In this document: in pieces, positions 46,682-56,492 of the stretch
How positions within the stretch are numbered: position 1 is the stretch's first letter
Layout of the letters: the number at the start of each line of letters is the position of its first letter
Source of the DNA: Geobacter sp. AOG2
Lineage (GTDB): Bacteria; Desulfobacterota; Desulfuromonadia; Geobacterales; Pseudopelobacteraceae
Direction of reading: 5' to 3'
DNA length: 64,000 bases
NCBI RefSeq assembly: GCF_019972295.1
Contig: NZ_BLJA01000001.1
Location: 404,049 to 468,048 of the forward strand
Notes under the pieces: generated by a model
What the model was told of the DNA's origin: nothing
The model's input: only the letters and a program-made list of their open reading frames with translations
Database searches by the model: none
Made by a program: the position numbers and the translations under genes

Positions 46682-47548
46682 TTGACATTGAACCCTGAAC
46701 ACCTCACCAGCCATTACCACGAAACCGGCACCCTCGCCCCCGCAACGGTCAAGGCCTTCCGGAAACTTATCCTGGCCCACCACCGCACCAACCCCCGCCC
46801 CATGCCGTGGCGCGAGACCCGCGACCCCTATCGCATCCTGGTTTCCGAGATCATGCTCCAGCAGACCCAGGTGGAACGGGTCAAGGCCAAGTATGCCGAG
46901 TTTCTGGCGTCCTTTCCCACGCTTGCCGACCTGGCCGCCGCGCCGCTGCCCTCCGTGTTGCAGGTGTGGCAGGGGCTGGGCTACAACCGTCGCGCCCTGG
47001 CCCTCAAACGGTGTGCCGAAGAGATCGTGGACCACTTCGCCGGACGGTTTCCCACGGCCATAGAGGAGTTGGAAGCCCTGCCCGGCATCGGCCCGTACAC
47101 GGCCCGGGCCGTGGCGACCTTTGCCTTCGGGGCCGCGGAGCCCTTCATCGAGACCAATATCCGCACGGTCTTCATCCATTTCTTTTTCCACAACAGGGAC
47201 CAGGTGGGAGACCGGGAGATCATGCCCCTGGTCGCCGCTACGTTAGACAGAGCCGACCCCCGCACGTGGTACTACGGGCTGATGGATTACGGCGTGCTGC
47301 TCAAGCAGAACCACCCCAACCCGGGCCGCCGCAGCGCCCACCACACCCGGCAGTCGAAATTCGAGGGGTCGAATCGCCAGTTGCGTAGCCGCATGCTGCG
47401 GGAGGTCATGGAGCAGCCGGGGATAACGGCGGGAAAATTGGCCGAACTGCTCGGGGCCGAGCCGGAGGCGGTGAAGCGCAACCTGGAGGCCATGGAGCGC
47501 GAGGGGTTTCTCTACAAACAGGGGAAAGGGATGGGGATCAAGGGATAA
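46682..47548 (+). CDS. MutY-like HhH-GPD DNA glycosylase with C-terminal winged helix and no Fe-S cluster
   Basis: A 288-residue protein. MPWRETRDPYRILVSEIMLQQTQVERV gives the MutY-like N-terminus with the catalytic Glu equivalent E56; the helix-hairpin-helix is LEALPGIGPYTARAVATFAFG with Y139 as in many MutYs. Where MutY has the catalytic Asp (DGNV) this protein has E157 (FIETNIRTV). The four-Cys cluster loop is missing, and the MutT-like domain is replaced by a winged helix (LREVMEQPGITAGKLAELLGAEPEAVKRNLEAMEREGFLY). It is probably a base-excision glycosylase, perhaps for A/G mispairs, but specificity is uncertain. The start is a TTG (46682); no ATG is available before the core. Confidence 0.8.
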   Translation: MTLNPEHLTSHYHETGTLAPATVKAFRKLILAHHRTNPRPMPWRETRDPYRILVSEIMLQQTQVERVKAKYAEFLASFPTLADLAAAPLPSVLQVWQGLGYNRRALALKRCAEEIVDHFAGRFPTAIEELEALPGIGPYTARAVATFAFGAAEPFIETNIRTVFIHFFFHNRDQVGDREIMPLVAATLDRADPRTWYYGLMDYGVLLKQNHPNPGRRSAHHTRQSKFEGSNRQLRSRMLREVMEQPGITAGKLAELLGAEPEAVKRNLEAMEREGFLYKQGKGMGIKG

Positions 47549-47551
47549 CAG

Positions 47552-47745
47552 GTTGTTGAAAAACGGTCATCTCGCCGCCATCCTCGAAAGCCCTTTCGTG
47601 CGGCGTAGCGCTGCGGTCCCTCACCCAATCCCTCTCCCGGAGGGAGAGGGCACGGCATGCTCTCCCCCTCCGGGGGAGAGATAGAGAGAGGGCTGCCTCC
47701 TCAGTGCCTTCTGCGGGTGCGACGATCTGGCTATTTTTGAACAAT
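47552..47745. repeat. Family A dispersed repeat, copy A3 (inverted) carrying a family C insertion
   Basis: The ends are GTTGTTGAAAAACGGTCATCTCGCCG and CGATCTGGCTATTTTTGAACAAT, the reverse orientation of A1 and A2. The middle contains CCTCACCCAATCCCTCTCCCGG and CTCTCCCCCTCCGGGGGAGAG, a family C unit, so C appears nested in A. It lies between the glycosylase and the cytochrome gene. Confidence 0.8.
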
Positions 47746-47760
47746 CTGCCGAAACAAGAA

Positions 47761-47784
47761 GAGGGCGGCACCGGTGCCGCCCTC
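47761..47784 (-). terminator. Terminator of the cytochrome gene
   Basis: A perfect 24-bp palindrome (GAGGGCGGCACC then GGTGCCGCCCTC), followed on the minus strand by TTCTTGTTT, 28 bases past the cytochrome stop. Confidence 0.85.
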
Positions 47785-47812
47785 CCGTGAAACCTGTCAA
47801 CCGTTCAAACGG

Positions 47813-48076
47813 TTACTTGTGGCAGTCTTTGCAGGAGGTCGGGCCTTTGCCCATGGTGCTGTGGCAACCTTTGCAGTTCTTGTGAGCCCAGTCCTTGCCG
47901 AAGCCTTCGATCTTGCCGCCGGTTGCGGAGGCATGGCATTTCGTACAGTCCTTCAGCATTTCCTGATGGGCTTTGTGATTGAACGTGACGCCCCTTTTCA
48001 GGGTGATCACGTCGGCGGCAAAAGCGGTCCCGGCAAAAGCTGCGATGGCGAGGATGGCGATTACGGTCTTTTTCAT
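47813..48076 (-). CDS. ppcA: Periplasmic triheme cytochrome c7 (PpcA family)
   Basis: An 87-residue protein: Sec signal (IAILAIAAFAGTAFA), then a mature domain of about 67 residues with three CXXCH haem sites (CTKCH, CKGCH, CKDCH) and extra axial His in FNHKAHQ and WAHKNC. KIEGFGKDWAHKNCKGCHSTMGKGPTSC follows the PpcA pattern closely. It shuttles electrons across the periplasm between the inner-membrane quinol oxidases and outer-membrane conduits in metal-reducing Geobacter. AAGGAG precedes ATG 48076. Which of the PpcA-E paralogues it is cannot be told. Confidence 0.93.
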   Translation of the reverse strand: MKKTVIAILAIAAFAGTAFAADVITLKRGVTFNHKAHQEMLKDCTKCHASATGGKIEGFGKDWAHKNCKGCHSTMGKGPTSCKDCHK

Positions 48077-48505
48077 GATTTTCTCTCCTTGATCGTGTTG
48101 TGCTGCTAAAATTCGTATACGCGATAATGCATTGTAAGGTCACGGTCAGTCAACAATTTTTTTGTCGGCGTCTTTACCGCCCCTGCCCATTTTTTTTCCC
48201 GGCTTCCCGTGTTCTCCGTCGTCACATCGTCGGCGCCAGTCGTCAATCCGTTACCTTGCATCCTTCATATTCGCTCTCGCATTCTTTCAGCATGACCTGT
48301 GCCAAGATGCTGACGCGCTTGTAATATATTTAAATTACTCATGTTGACCGTGCTGCTCCGTTATTGTCTGCCGGTTTGTTACCTCAATTGGGGCAGAAGT
48401 TTGTTCTTTTGCGTCAAGCTCCACCTTTCACCTGAAAAAGCCTTGCCATGCGTTCGTGTTCATGTAAAATCCCCAAGGTACGGAATATCACTGATGGAGG
48501 ACATG
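48077..48505. other. Divergent intergenic region between ppcA and gspG
   Basis: These 429 bases hold no credible gene. On the minus strand TTGACT at about 48149 with CATTAT 18 bases on is a plausible ppcA promoter. The region towards gspG is AT-rich near 48320 (TAATATATTTAAATTACTC). No strong hairpin or repeat was seen. An open frame reaching back to 48341 in frame with gspG lacks a ribosome site. Confidence 0.45.
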
Positions 48506-48946
48506 ATGAAACAATTCAACAACAGACACGGCTTCACCCTTATCGAGATCATGGTGGTGATCGTCATTCTGGCACTCCTGGCCGCGCTGGTCGGACCCAA
48601 GATCATGGGCCGTACCGATGACGCCAAGATTGAGACCACCAAGACCCAGATCAGAAGCCTGGAATCGGCTCTTAAACTGTATAAACTCGATAACGGCGTC
48701 TACCCTTCAACGGAACAGGGATTGAATTCACTGGTGACAAAGCCGACCGTGGGCGTCATCCCCAAAAACTATAAGGAGGGCGGCTACCTGGAGAGCAAGA
48801 ATGTGCCCAAGGATGGCTGGAGTAACGACTTCCTGTATGTTTCGCCGGGTGAGCACGGCGATTATGATCTCTACTCCTACGGTGCCGACGGTGCCAAGGG
48901 GGGCGAAGGGAAGAACGCCGATATCGACAGTTGGGATTTGAAATAA
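48506..48946 (+). CDS. gspG: Type II secretion major pseudopilin GspG
   Basis: A 146-residue pseudopilin: short basic leader KQFNNRHG, prepilin peptidase site G-FTLIE, the hydrophobic helix FTLIEIMVVIVILALLAALV, then the GspG-specific YKLDNGVYPSTEQGLNSLVTKPT and the calcium-site C-terminus YDLYSYGADGAKGGEGKNADIDSWDL. It polymerises into the type II pseudopilus. No other gsp gene adjoins it, so it is an orphan copy here. ATG 48506 has GGAGG five bases upstream. Confidence 0.93.
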   Translation: MKQFNNRHGFTLIEIMVVIVILALLAALVGPKIMGRTDDAKIETTKTQIRSLESALKLYKLDNGVYPSTEQGLNSLVTKPTVGVIPKNYKEGGYLESKNVPKDGWSNDFLYVSPGEHGDYDLYSYGADGAKGGEGKNADIDSWDLK

Positions 48947-48968
48947 GCCCCTTTTTCTTATTTAACAG

Positions 48969-48996
48969 TTGAAATTTTGTTTTTCTGAGTTATAGT
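48969..48996 (+). promoter_or_regulatory. Sigma-70 promoter for ppdK
   Basis: TTGAAA (48969-48974) and TATAGT (48991-48996) with a 16-base spacer give a good housekeeping promoter about 90 bases before ppdK. Confidence 0.7.
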
Positions 48997-49085
48997 GGAC
49001 CGCCTAACCTATTATTTTAATTATGAATAAAAGTTTTTAGCCGGTCTAAAGCACGATTCCCTAATATTCCTGAGGAGGCAGCACT

Positions 49086-51746
49086 ATGACGCAGAAGTAT
49101 GTTTATTTCTTTGGCAACGGCCAGGCCGAGGGCCGGGCAGAGATGAAAAACCTGCTGGGTGGCAAGGGGGCCAATCTGGCCGAAATGACCAGCATCGGCC
49201 TTCCGGTCCCCCCCGGCTTTACCATCACCACCGAGGTCTGCACCGAATTCTATAAGAACAACCAGGCATATCCCGAATCCCTGGCCGCTACCGTGGCCGA
49301 AAACCTCAAAAAGGTCGAGGCGCTGATGGACAGGAAGTTCGGGGACCCCCAGAATCCCCTTCTTGTCTCCGTCCGCTCCGGTGCCCGCGCCTCCATGCCC
49401 GGCATGATGGATACCATCCTCAATCTTGGCCTGAACGATACCACGGTCCAGGGAATCATCGCCCAGAGCGGTGATGAACGTTTCGCCTATGACGCCTACC
49501 GCCGCTTCGTGCAGATGTATTCCGACGTGGTCATGGGCATGGAGAAGGATATCCTCGAACACCTTCTGGAACAGAAGAAAGAACAGCGGGGCGTCCAGCT
49601 GGACACGGATTTGACGGCCGGCGACTGGAAGGAACTGGTCGGCGCGTTCAAGCACAAGATCAAAGAGGAGTTGGGGAAAGAATTTCCGGAAGACCCCCAT
49701 GAGCAGTTGTGGGGCGCCATCGGGGCCGTTTTCGGCTCGTGGATGAACCAGCGCGCCATAACCTATCGTAAGCTCAACAACATTCCCGCCGACTGGGGCA
49801 CCGCGGTCAACGTCCAGTCCATGGTGTTCGGCAACATGGGCGACGATTGCGCAACCGGCGTGGCGTTTACCCGCGACCCCTCCACCGGTGAAGACTATTT
49901 CTTCGGCGAGTTCCTGGTCAACGCTCAGGGCGAGGACGTGGTGGCGGGTATCCGTACGCCCCAGCCGATCAACCGCGTCAAGGACAAGGACGGCAAACTC
50001 CCCTCCATGGAAGAGGTCCTGCCCGAATGCTACCGGCAACTGGCCGATATCCGCGGCATCCTGGAAAAGCATTACAAGGACATGCAGGACATCGAATTCA
50101 CCATCGAGAAGGGCAAGCTCTTCATGCTGCAGACCCGTAACGGCAAACGCACCGCGCCGGCTGCCATCAAGATCGCCGTAGACATGGTGAAGGAAGGGCT
50201 GATCGATGAGAAGGAGGCGGTCATGCGGGTCCAACCCTCCCAACTCGACCAACTCCTGCATCCCTCCCTCGACCCCGCCGCCCATAAGCAGATCATTGCC
50301 AAGGGGCTGCCGGCCTCACCGGGCGCCGCTTCCGGCATGGTGGTTTTCAGCGCCGATGAGGCGGAGGCCGAAGCCAAGCTGGGCAAGAAGGTCATCCTGG
50401 TGCGTATCGAGACCAGTCCCGAGGATATCCACGGCATGCACGCCGCCCAGGGGATCCTCACCGCCCGCGGCGGTATGACCTCCCACGCGGCGGTCGTGGC
50501 CCGCGGCATGGGAAAATGCTGCGTGGCCGGCTGTGGCGATATCAAGGTGGATTATGCCGGAGAAACCTTTGCCGCAAGGGGCGGGGTGGTGGTGAAAAAA
50601 GGCGATACGATCACCCTGGACGGCTCCTGCGGCGAGGTGATGCTGGGCGCCGTGCCGACAGTAGCCCCGGCCCTGACCGGCGATTTCGCCCAATTGATGA
50701 CCTGGGTCGATACCTACCGTAAACTCAAGGTCCGTGCCAATGCCGACACCCCCCATGATGCCAAGGTCGCCCGCCAGTTCGGCGCCGAGGGGATCGGCCT
50801 GTGCCGTACCGAGCATATGTTTTTCGACGCCGAGCGCATTGCAGCCGTCCGTGAGATGATCCTCTCCGAGGATGTGGAAGGACGCGAAAAGGCCCTGGCC
50901 AAGATCCTGCCCATGCAGAAAGGGGATTTCATCGGTCTCTTCCGCGAAATGAAGGGACTGCCGGTAACCATCCGCCTGCTGGACCCGCCGCTGCACGAGT
51001 TCCTCCCCCAGGAGGAAAAGGATCTGGAGGAACTTTCCAAGACCATGAAGGTGCCGGTCGGCGCCCTCAGACACAAGGTGGAGTTCCTGCACGAATTCAA
51101 TCCGATGCTCGGCCATCGCGGTTGTCGTCTGGGCATCACCTTTCCTGAAATCTACGACATGCAGGTGCGGGCCATCATGGAGGCGGCCTGTGAACTGGTC
51201 AAAAACGAGGGTTTCGCCATCGTCCCGGAGATCATGATCCCCCTGATCGCCACCGCCAAGGAACTTCAGGTGCTCAAAGAGAACACCGTGGCTATCTGCG
51301 ATGAGGTTATCGCCCGGTACGGCGTGAGGTTGGAATACCTGATCGGCACCATGATCGAGCTGCCCCGTGCGGCGCTTACCGCCGACGAGATCGCCGTCGA
51401 TGCTGAATTCTTCTCCTTCGGCACCAACGACCTGACCCAGACCACCTTCGGACTTTCACGCGACGATGCCGGTAAATTCCTGCCGTTCTATGTGGATCAT
51501 GGTATCCTGCCGGAAGACCCCTTTGTATCGCTGGACCAGAACGGCGTTGGCCAATTGGTGAAGATGGCGGCGGAAAAGGGCCGCGCCACACGTCCGGGCA
51601 TAAAACTTGGCATTTGCGGCGAACATGGCGGCGACCCGTCCTCGGTCATCTTCTGCCACAAGGTCGGATTGGATTACGTCTCCTGTTCGCCCTTCCGGGT
51701 GCCCATTGCCCGGCTTGCGGCGGCCCACGCCGCTTTGTCCTCCTGA
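49086..51746 (+). CDS. ppdK: Pyruvate, phosphate dikinase
   Basis: An 886-residue enzyme of the usual length. The N-terminal nucleotide-binding domain reads [26 protein letters not shown], the swivelling domain carries the phospho-His in [19 protein letters not shown], and the C-terminal PEP/pyruvate barrel has [34 protein letters not shown] and [12 protein letters not shown]. It interconverts pyruvate and PEP with ATP/AMP/PPi, a gluconeogenic entry point for acetate-using Geobacter. GAGGAGG precedes ATG 49086. Monocistronic, with its own promoter and terminator. Confidence 0.97.
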   Translation: MTQKYVYFFGNGQAEGRAEMKNLLGGKGANLAEMTSIGLPVPPGFTITTEVCTEFYKNNQAYPESLAATVAENLKKVEALMDRKFGDPQNPLLVSVRSGARASMPGMMDTILNLGLNDTTVQGIIAQSGDERFAYDAYRRFVQMYSDVVMGMEKDILEHLLEQKKEQRGVQLDTDLTAGDWKELVGAFKHKIKEELGKEFPEDPHEQLWGAIGAVFGSWMNQRAITYRKLNNIPADWGTAVNVQSMVFGNMGDDCATGVAFTRDPSTGEDYFFGEFLVNAQGEDVVAGIRTPQPINRVKDKDGKLPSMEEVLPECYRQLADIRGILEKHYKDMQDIEFTIEKGKLFMLQTRNGKRTAPAAIKIAVDMVKEGLIDEKEAVMRVQPSQLDQLLHPSLDPAAHKQIIAKGLPASPGAASGMVVFSADEAEAEAKLGKKVILVRIETSPEDIHGMHAAQGILTARGGMTSHAAVVARGMGKCCVAGCGDIKVDYAGETFAARGGVVVKKGDTITLDGSCGEVMLGAVPTVAPALTGDFAQLMTWVDTYRKLKVRANADTPHDAKVARQFGAEGIGLCRTEHMFFDAERIAAVREMILSEDVEGREKALAKILPMQKGDFIGLFREMKGLPVTIRLLDPPLHEFLPQEEKDLEELSKTMKVPVGALRHKVEFLHEFNPMLGHRGCRLGITFPEIYDMQVRAIMEAACELVKNEGFAIVPEIMIPLIATAKELQVLKENTVAICDEVIARYGVRLEYLIGTMIELPRAALTADEIAVDAEFFSFGTNDLTQTTFGLSRDDAGKFLPFYVDHGILPEDPFVSLDQNGVGQLVKMAAEKGRATRPGIKLGICGEHGGDPSSVIFCHKVGLDYVSCSPFRVPIARLAAAHAALSS

Positions 51747-51777
51747 TTCGCTCTCTCCGCAATGCGGCCTGAATGCG

Positions 51778-51812
51778 AAGACCCCACGGGATGCTCCTGC
51801 CGTGGGGTCTTT
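51778..51812 (+). terminator. Intrinsic terminator after ppdK
   Basis: AAGACCCCACGG and CCGTGGGGTCTT form a perfect 12-bp stem with a 10-base loop followed by TTTGCG, about 30 bases past the stop. Confidence 0.9.
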
Positions 51813-51919
51813 GCGTTTCTTTACCAACGCTGTTGTAAATATAAGTTTAAAAATATGAAATTTACGAGTATATTCTTTGCCAGAAAAAAGCGTTCTTCAT
51901 TATGTTGTTTGGAGACGTT

Positions 51920-54900
51920 ATGAATATACTGCAAACCGGCGACGATGCCGACCCTCCCGAGAACGCGATATCCCTCTTTCTGTTGCTCACCGCCGCCGGC
52001 GTAGCCGGTAATTATTTCAAATTGCAGTTATTTTTTGATGTCGACTATGTCTTCGGCAGTATCTTCGCCATGCTGGCGCTCCAGTTCTTCGGCCTTGGCC
52101 GGGGCGTGCTGGCAGGGCTCCTCATCAGCAGCATTACCTGGTTGACCTGGAATCATCCCTACGCAATCATCATCATGACCCTTGAGGTCGCCGTGACCGG
52201 CTGGCTCAACCGACGGAAGCGGCTGGCGCTGGTCCCGGCGAACGTCGCGTATTGGTTGTTTGTAGGCATCCCGCTGATCTGTCTGGCTTTTTACGGCATC
52301 ATGGGCGTGCCGTTCAACAATACCTTCCTGATCATGATCAAGATGCCCCTGAACGGCATTGCCAATACCCTGCTGGCCCGGCTGTTATTCATGGCTATCG
52401 CGCCCCGCTTCCGGAAAACGCTCTTTCCGCTCCGGGAGGTGATATTCAATCTGCTGGCCCTTTTCATACTGCTGCCGACGTTGATCACCCTTGCCATCGA
52501 GAGCAGGTACGAATTTGCAAAGGCAGAACTCGGCATCCGTCGGAAGTTGTACGAGAAGAGCCGCCTTGCCGCAACCAACCTCGCGATGTGGCAGAGAGAC
52601 CGATTGACCATGCTGACCCATCTGGCCGGGATGGCCGCCTCCCATTCACCTGCCATGATGCACGCCAGCATTGAGCAAATCCGTGCCCTGGACCGGAACT
52701 TCAGCGCGCTGGGGCTCATAAGCAAGGGGTGGACGCTCACCGACGTGGCGCCTGTCGGCGGCACAACGGGCCGCCCCGGTGTTCCTTTCCCCGACGCTTC
52801 CTGCGTCGCCGTGCTGAAAAAGACGCTTCAACCCTGCTTCTCCGATGTTCTTATCCCCGGGATCGGCAGACCGGAACCGGCGATTGTGGTTGCGGCGCCG
52901 GTAATCTCAAACGGCGGATATAGCGGCAATATTGCGGGTGTTCTCGACCTTGGGAAGATCCGCGGGCTCCTGGAGGGAGGCTCCACCGCCGACAAGGTCT
53001 GCTTCACCCTTCTGGACAGTCACGGCAGGGTCATCGTGACTAACAGGGGGGACCTGAGGGCGATGGAACACTATGCCCGCCAGCAGGGGGAATACCATCG
53101 CCTCGACAAGGATATTCTGGCCTGGCATCCTCTGCTGGCCGTAAATACTCCGGCCATGGAGCGCTGGAGGAAAACGAGCTACATCACTTCGACACGGGTC
53201 GGCACGGCGGGGGCTTGGGAACTGATTCTGGAACAACCGCTGGCGCCGGTCCTGACCCCCTTTTACGAACACCGCGCCACCATGATGGTCGCCATGTCCG
53301 GCATACTCTTTGCGATATTGGCGTTAGCCGAGGTGTTCAGTCGAAGGATCATTATTTGGGCCGACAAACTGCGGGGGATTTCGTCGAATATACCACTCAA
53401 ACTGTTATCGGGTGAAGAGATCGTCTGGCCTGAAAGCGGCATTATGGAAACCAGCCACCTGATCGACAACTTTCGGGAGATGATCGGCGCCTTGAGTGAC
53501 AACTTCATAAAGATCAAGCGGCTGAACTCGACCCTGGAGGAGCGGGTCGAAGAGCGTACCAAGGCGCTCCGGGAGAGCGAGCACCAACTGCTGGACGCCC
53601 AGAGGGTGGCCCGGCTCGGCTTTTATGTACTGGATATCAACTCCGGCGTATGGTCCAGTTCGGCGGTTATGGATGAAATATTCGGCATAGACGAATACCC
53701 ACGGGATGTGAACGGATGGTTGGATCTCGTCTCGCCCGACGACCGCGCGGTCATGCAGGAGTATTTTCTGTCGGAGGTTCTGGGCGAAAAGAAGCCCTTT
53801 GATCGTCAGTATCGTATTATACGTCAGGCGGACGGGTGCGAACGCTGGGTGCATGGGCTTGGGGCGCTGCAGATGGATGAAAACGGGGTGCCGGTTACCA
53901 TGTTCGGCACAATACAGGACATAACCGAGCGCAAACTGGTGGAAGAGGCGCTGCAACAGGCCAAGGCCGCTGCCGACGAGGCCAGCGCTGCCAAGAGCGA
54001 GTTCCTGGCCAACATGAGCCATGAGATCCGTACCCCCATGAACGGCATCATCGGCATGAGCGACCTGCTGCTTGATTCGGAATTGACCGAGGAACAGCGC
54101 AGCTATGCCGAGGTTGTCAGTTCATGCGGCAAAAGCCTGCTCGCCATCATCAACGATATCCTGGATCTGTCGAAGATCGAGGCCCGCAAGCTGGAGCTGG
54201 AATTGGTCGACTTCGACCTGCAGTGCGTATTGGACGATACGCTGGAGATGCTGATGCCGTTGGCGAACGACAAGGGGCTCGCCATGAGTTGCGCCATTGC
54301 GCCGGAGGTGCCGCGGCAACTGCGGGGAGACCCGGGCAGACTGCGCCAGATCATCATCAATCTGACCGGGAATGCCTTGAAATTTACCCTTCGGGGAAGC
54401 GTGGACATCGCTGTCGGCCTGGCTGCCGGGGAGGCGCATCACGCAACCCTCCGTTTCCAGGTCAGGGATACGGGCATCGGCATCCCCGGGGACCGCCTGG
54501 ACGGCATCTTCTCTTCGTTCGTTCAGGTGGATGGCTCGACGACCCGTAAATACGGCGGCACCGGCCTGGGCCTCTCCATATCCCGGCAATTGGCTGAGTT
54601 GATGGGGGGCGCCATCGGTGTTGAGAGCGAAGAGGGCGAGGGTTCTACCTTCTGGTTTACGGTCCGACTGGCCTTGCAGCCCACGCTTGCCGCGACGCAG
54701 CCAGTCGATGGCGGAAACGCGCCCGCAACACCGGCCAGTCCCGTCCCTGTTTCCACGGTGCAACGTGGATGCATCCTGGTGGCCGAGGATAACCCGACCA
54801 ACCAGGCCGTCGCCGTTGCGATCCTGAAGAAGCTGGGCTATCGTGCCGATGCGGTGGCGGACGGCCGCGAGGCGGTCAGGGCGTTACAGACGACCCCCTA

Positions 54901-55558
54901 TGACCTGGTGCTGATGGACTGCCAGATGCCGGAAATGGACGGTTACGAGGCGACGGCAATGATCCGCTCTCCCGATTCGGCAGTCCTGAACCACGGGGTT
55001 CCGATCATTGCCGTAACCGCCCATGTGCTGCGGGAGGAGCAGGAGAGGTGCCGGGCAGCGGGTATGGACGACTATCTCGCCAAGCCGATTCAGCCGGAGC
55101 TTGTGGCGGCAATGGTTAAAAAATGGTTATCGTCCGGTTCCGGCGGGGATTCTCCTGCGGTCGAAAATGCGCAAGAGGACGGCACGTCTGAACACGCCGC
55201 CATATTTGATGAATTTGACTTTATGAAGCGCAACATGCATGATAAAAAACTCGGCCGCGATGTGGTTGCACTGTATGTCGTGAGCGCCGCCGACAGCCTG
55301 GCATCGCTTCAGGATACCCTCGCGGCCGGTGACGACGGGCGGGTGCTGTATCTGGCCCACTCGTTGAAGGGGGCATCGGCCACCATCAGCGCGCCAACAA
55401 TGTATCGTCTTGCCGCGGAACTGGAAAAAATGGGCAAAAACAGGGAGCTTGAGCGCGCCGGTATTCTGGTGCAGGAGTTGGAGGACGAGTTCGAACGCCT
55501 GAAGGGGGTGCTGGCGGGGCGCGGGTGGTATCAGCGGCATCCTGCCCCTGGAATTTAG
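51920..55558 (+). CDS. Hybrid sensor histidine kinase (integral membrane sensor, PAS, HisKA, HATPase, receiver, HPt)
   Basis: A 1212-residue protein. Residues 15-205 contain multiple membrane helices of MASE type; about 205-430 is an extracytoplasmic sensor; a further helix ([19 protein letters not shown]) leads to a coiled segment, a PAS/PAC domain ([25 protein letters not shown]), HisKA with H701, HATPase ([16 protein letters not shown]), a receiver with D1000 ([16 protein letters not shown]) and a C-terminal HPt with H1147 ([13 protein letters not shown]). A complete His-Asp-His relay lies in one chain, but no DNA-binding regulator is adjacent. ATG 51920 has GGAG five bases upstream. Its receiver DNA is nearly identical to that of the kinase at 56489-59155. 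Confidence 0.92.
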   Translation: MNILQTGDDADPPENAISLFLLLTAAGVAGNYFKLQLFFDVDYVFGSIFAMLALQFFGLGRGVLAGLLISSITWLTWNHPYAIIIMTLEVAVTGWLNRRKRLALVPANVAYWLFVGIPLICLAFYGIMGVPFNNTFLIMIKMPLNGIANTLLARLLFMAIAPRFRKTLFPLREVIFNLLALFILLPTLITLAIESRYEFAKAELGIRRKLYEKSRLAATNLAMWQRDRLTMLTHLAGMAASHSPAMMHASIEQIRALDRNFSALGLISKGWTLTDVAPVGGTTGRPGVPFPDASCVAVLKKTLQPCFSDVLIPGIGRPEPAIVVAAPVISNGGYSGNIAGVLDLGKIRGLLEGGSTADKVCFTLLDSHGRVIVTNRGDLRAMEHYARQQGEYHRLDKDILAWHPLLAVNTPAMERWRKTSYITSTRVGTAGAWELILEQPLAPVLTPFYEHRATMMVAMSGILFAILALAEVFSRRIIIWADKLRGISSNIPLKLLSGEEIVWPESGIMETSHLIDNFREMIGALSDNFIKIKRLNSTLEERVEERTKALRESEHQLLDAQRVARLGFYVLDINSGVWSSSAVMDEIFGIDEYPRDVNGWLDLVSPDDRAVMQEYFLSEVLGEKKPFDRQYRIIRQADGCERWVHGLGALQMDENGVPVTMFGTIQDITERKLVEEALQQAKAAADEASAAKSEFLANMSHEIRTPMNGIIGMSDLLLDSELTEEQRSYAEVVSSCGKSLLAIINDILDLSKIEARKLELELVDFDLQCVLDDTLEMLMPLANDKGLAMSCAIAPEVPRQLRGDPGRLRQIIINLTGNALKFTLRGSVDIAVGLAAGEAHHATLRFQVRDTGIGIPGDRLDGIFSSFVQVDGSTTRKYGGTGLGLSISRQLAELMGGAIGVESEEGEGSTFWFTVRLALQPTLAATQPVDGGNAPATPASPVPVSTVQRGCILVAEDNPTNQAVAVAILKKLGYRADAVADGREAVRALQTTPYDLVLMDCQMPEMDGYEATAMIRSPDSAVLNHGVPIIAVTAHVLREEQERCRAAGMDDYLAKPIQPELVAAMVKKWLSSGSGGDSPAVENAQEDGTSEHAAIFDEFDFMKRNMHDKKLGRDVVALYVVSAADSLASLQDTLAAGDDGRVLYLAHSLKGASATISAPTMYRLAAELEKMGKNRELERAGILVQELEDEFERLKGVLAGRGWYQRHPAPGI
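54771..55092 (+). repeat. 322-bp near-identical receiver-domain segment (copy 1 of 2)
   Basis: Compared base by base with 58785-59106, only about eight substitutions were found and no gaps, roughly 97 percent identity, while the kinase sequences on both sides diverge strongly. The match starts at GCATCCTGGTGGCCGAGGAT and ends at CCGATTCA, close to the receiver-domain limits. Confidence 0.9.
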
Positions 55559-55598
55559 TATTCGGCCTGGCAGGTCGCCGGGAAGGACGGGAGGTACC

Positions 55599-56492
55599 AT
55601 GAGAATCATTATTGCAATTGTCATCGCGGCCGTTATGCTGCCCGCCTGTATGGCACCCGCCCGCGCGGCGGACCTGGCGGAGGTGCAGCAACGGGGGGTA
55701 CTGCGCCATTTGGGGGTTCCCTACGCCAATTTCGTCAGCGGTTCCGGCGACGGTCTTGATGTTGAACTGATCAAGGGATTCGCTGCCAGTATCGGAGTGC
55801 GATACGAATATGTTCCCGAAAATTGGGACACCATCGTCCGGGATCTTACCGGCCACAAGGTCAAGGTGACCGGCGACCAGGTCGAATTTTTGGAGGAAAC
55901 GCCGGTTAAGGGGGATTTGATCGCCAATGGCTTCACCATTCTTCCCTGGCGGGAAAAGGTACTCACGTTTTCAACGCCGGTCTTTCCCAGCCAGATTTGG
56001 CTGGTAGCCCTGGCAGAGTCGAAGGTGAGGCCGATAAAACCGACCGGTTCCGTGGATCGGGATATTTCGAGGACAAAGGCGCTGATGAAGGGCAAGAGCG
56101 TGCTGACCTTGGAAAAGACCTGCCTCGACCCATCGCTCTACAAGCTGTCGGAGACCGGCGCCAGGGTAATCTGCTTCAGAGGTAAACTGAACGAGTTGGC
56201 GCCGGCGTTGCTGAAGAGAGAGGCGGAGATGACCATCCTCGACTTCCCCGATGCCTTGATAGCACTGGAAAAATGGCCCGGAAGGTTCAAGGTTATCGGA
56301 CCCGTCTCGCACAAACAAATGATGGGCGTCGCTTTTGCGAAGGATTCCCAAAAGCTGTGCAAAGCCTTCAATGAATTCCTGAGTAAATCGAGAAAGGACG
56401 GCAGTTACCTGAAGATCGTCAAAAAATATTATCCTTCCTCTGTCCGCTATTTCCCGGAATTTTTCAAGGGCACCGATTACCGCGCACGATGA
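55599..56492 (+). CDS. Periplasmic solute-binding protein, family 3 (SBP_bac_3)
   Basis: A 297-residue protein with a signal ([20 protein letters not shown], cleaved near residue 24) and a type II periplasmic binding fold: [85 protein letters not shown] and [37 protein letters not shown]. No ABC transporter genes are present. Its stop overlaps the start of the next hybrid kinase by ATGA, so it is probably a signal-binding partner of that kinase rather than an uptake protein. GGGAGG precedes ATG 55599. Confidence 0.88.
   Translation: MRIIIAIVIAAVMLPACMAPARAADLAEVQQRGVLRHLGVPYANFVSGSGDGLDVELIKGFAASIGVRYEYVPENWDTIVRDLTGHKVKVTGDQVEFLEETPVKGDLIANGFTILPWREKVLTFSTPVFPSQIWLVALAESKVRPIKPTGSVDRDISRTKALMKGKSVLTLEKTCLDPSLYKLSETGARVICFRGKLNELAPALLKREAEMTILDFPDALIALEKWPGRFKVIGPVSHKQMMGVAFAKDSQKLCKAFNEFLSKSRKDGSYLKIVKKYYPSSVRYFPEFFKGTDYRAR

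Noticed and set aside
46464-46685. Small frames across the CACAGAG repeats (products rich in RHRGAQRYTE-like sequence)
   Set aside because: This is a repeat element between uvrB and the glycosylase gene. Such translations are a common false annotation.
42796-46707. A 1303-codon open frame on the minus strand
   Set aside because: It lies antisense to gltX and uvrB, which have full motif support. Its composition is low-complexity (His/Gly/Leu/Val-rich), typical of shadows opposite GC-rich genes.
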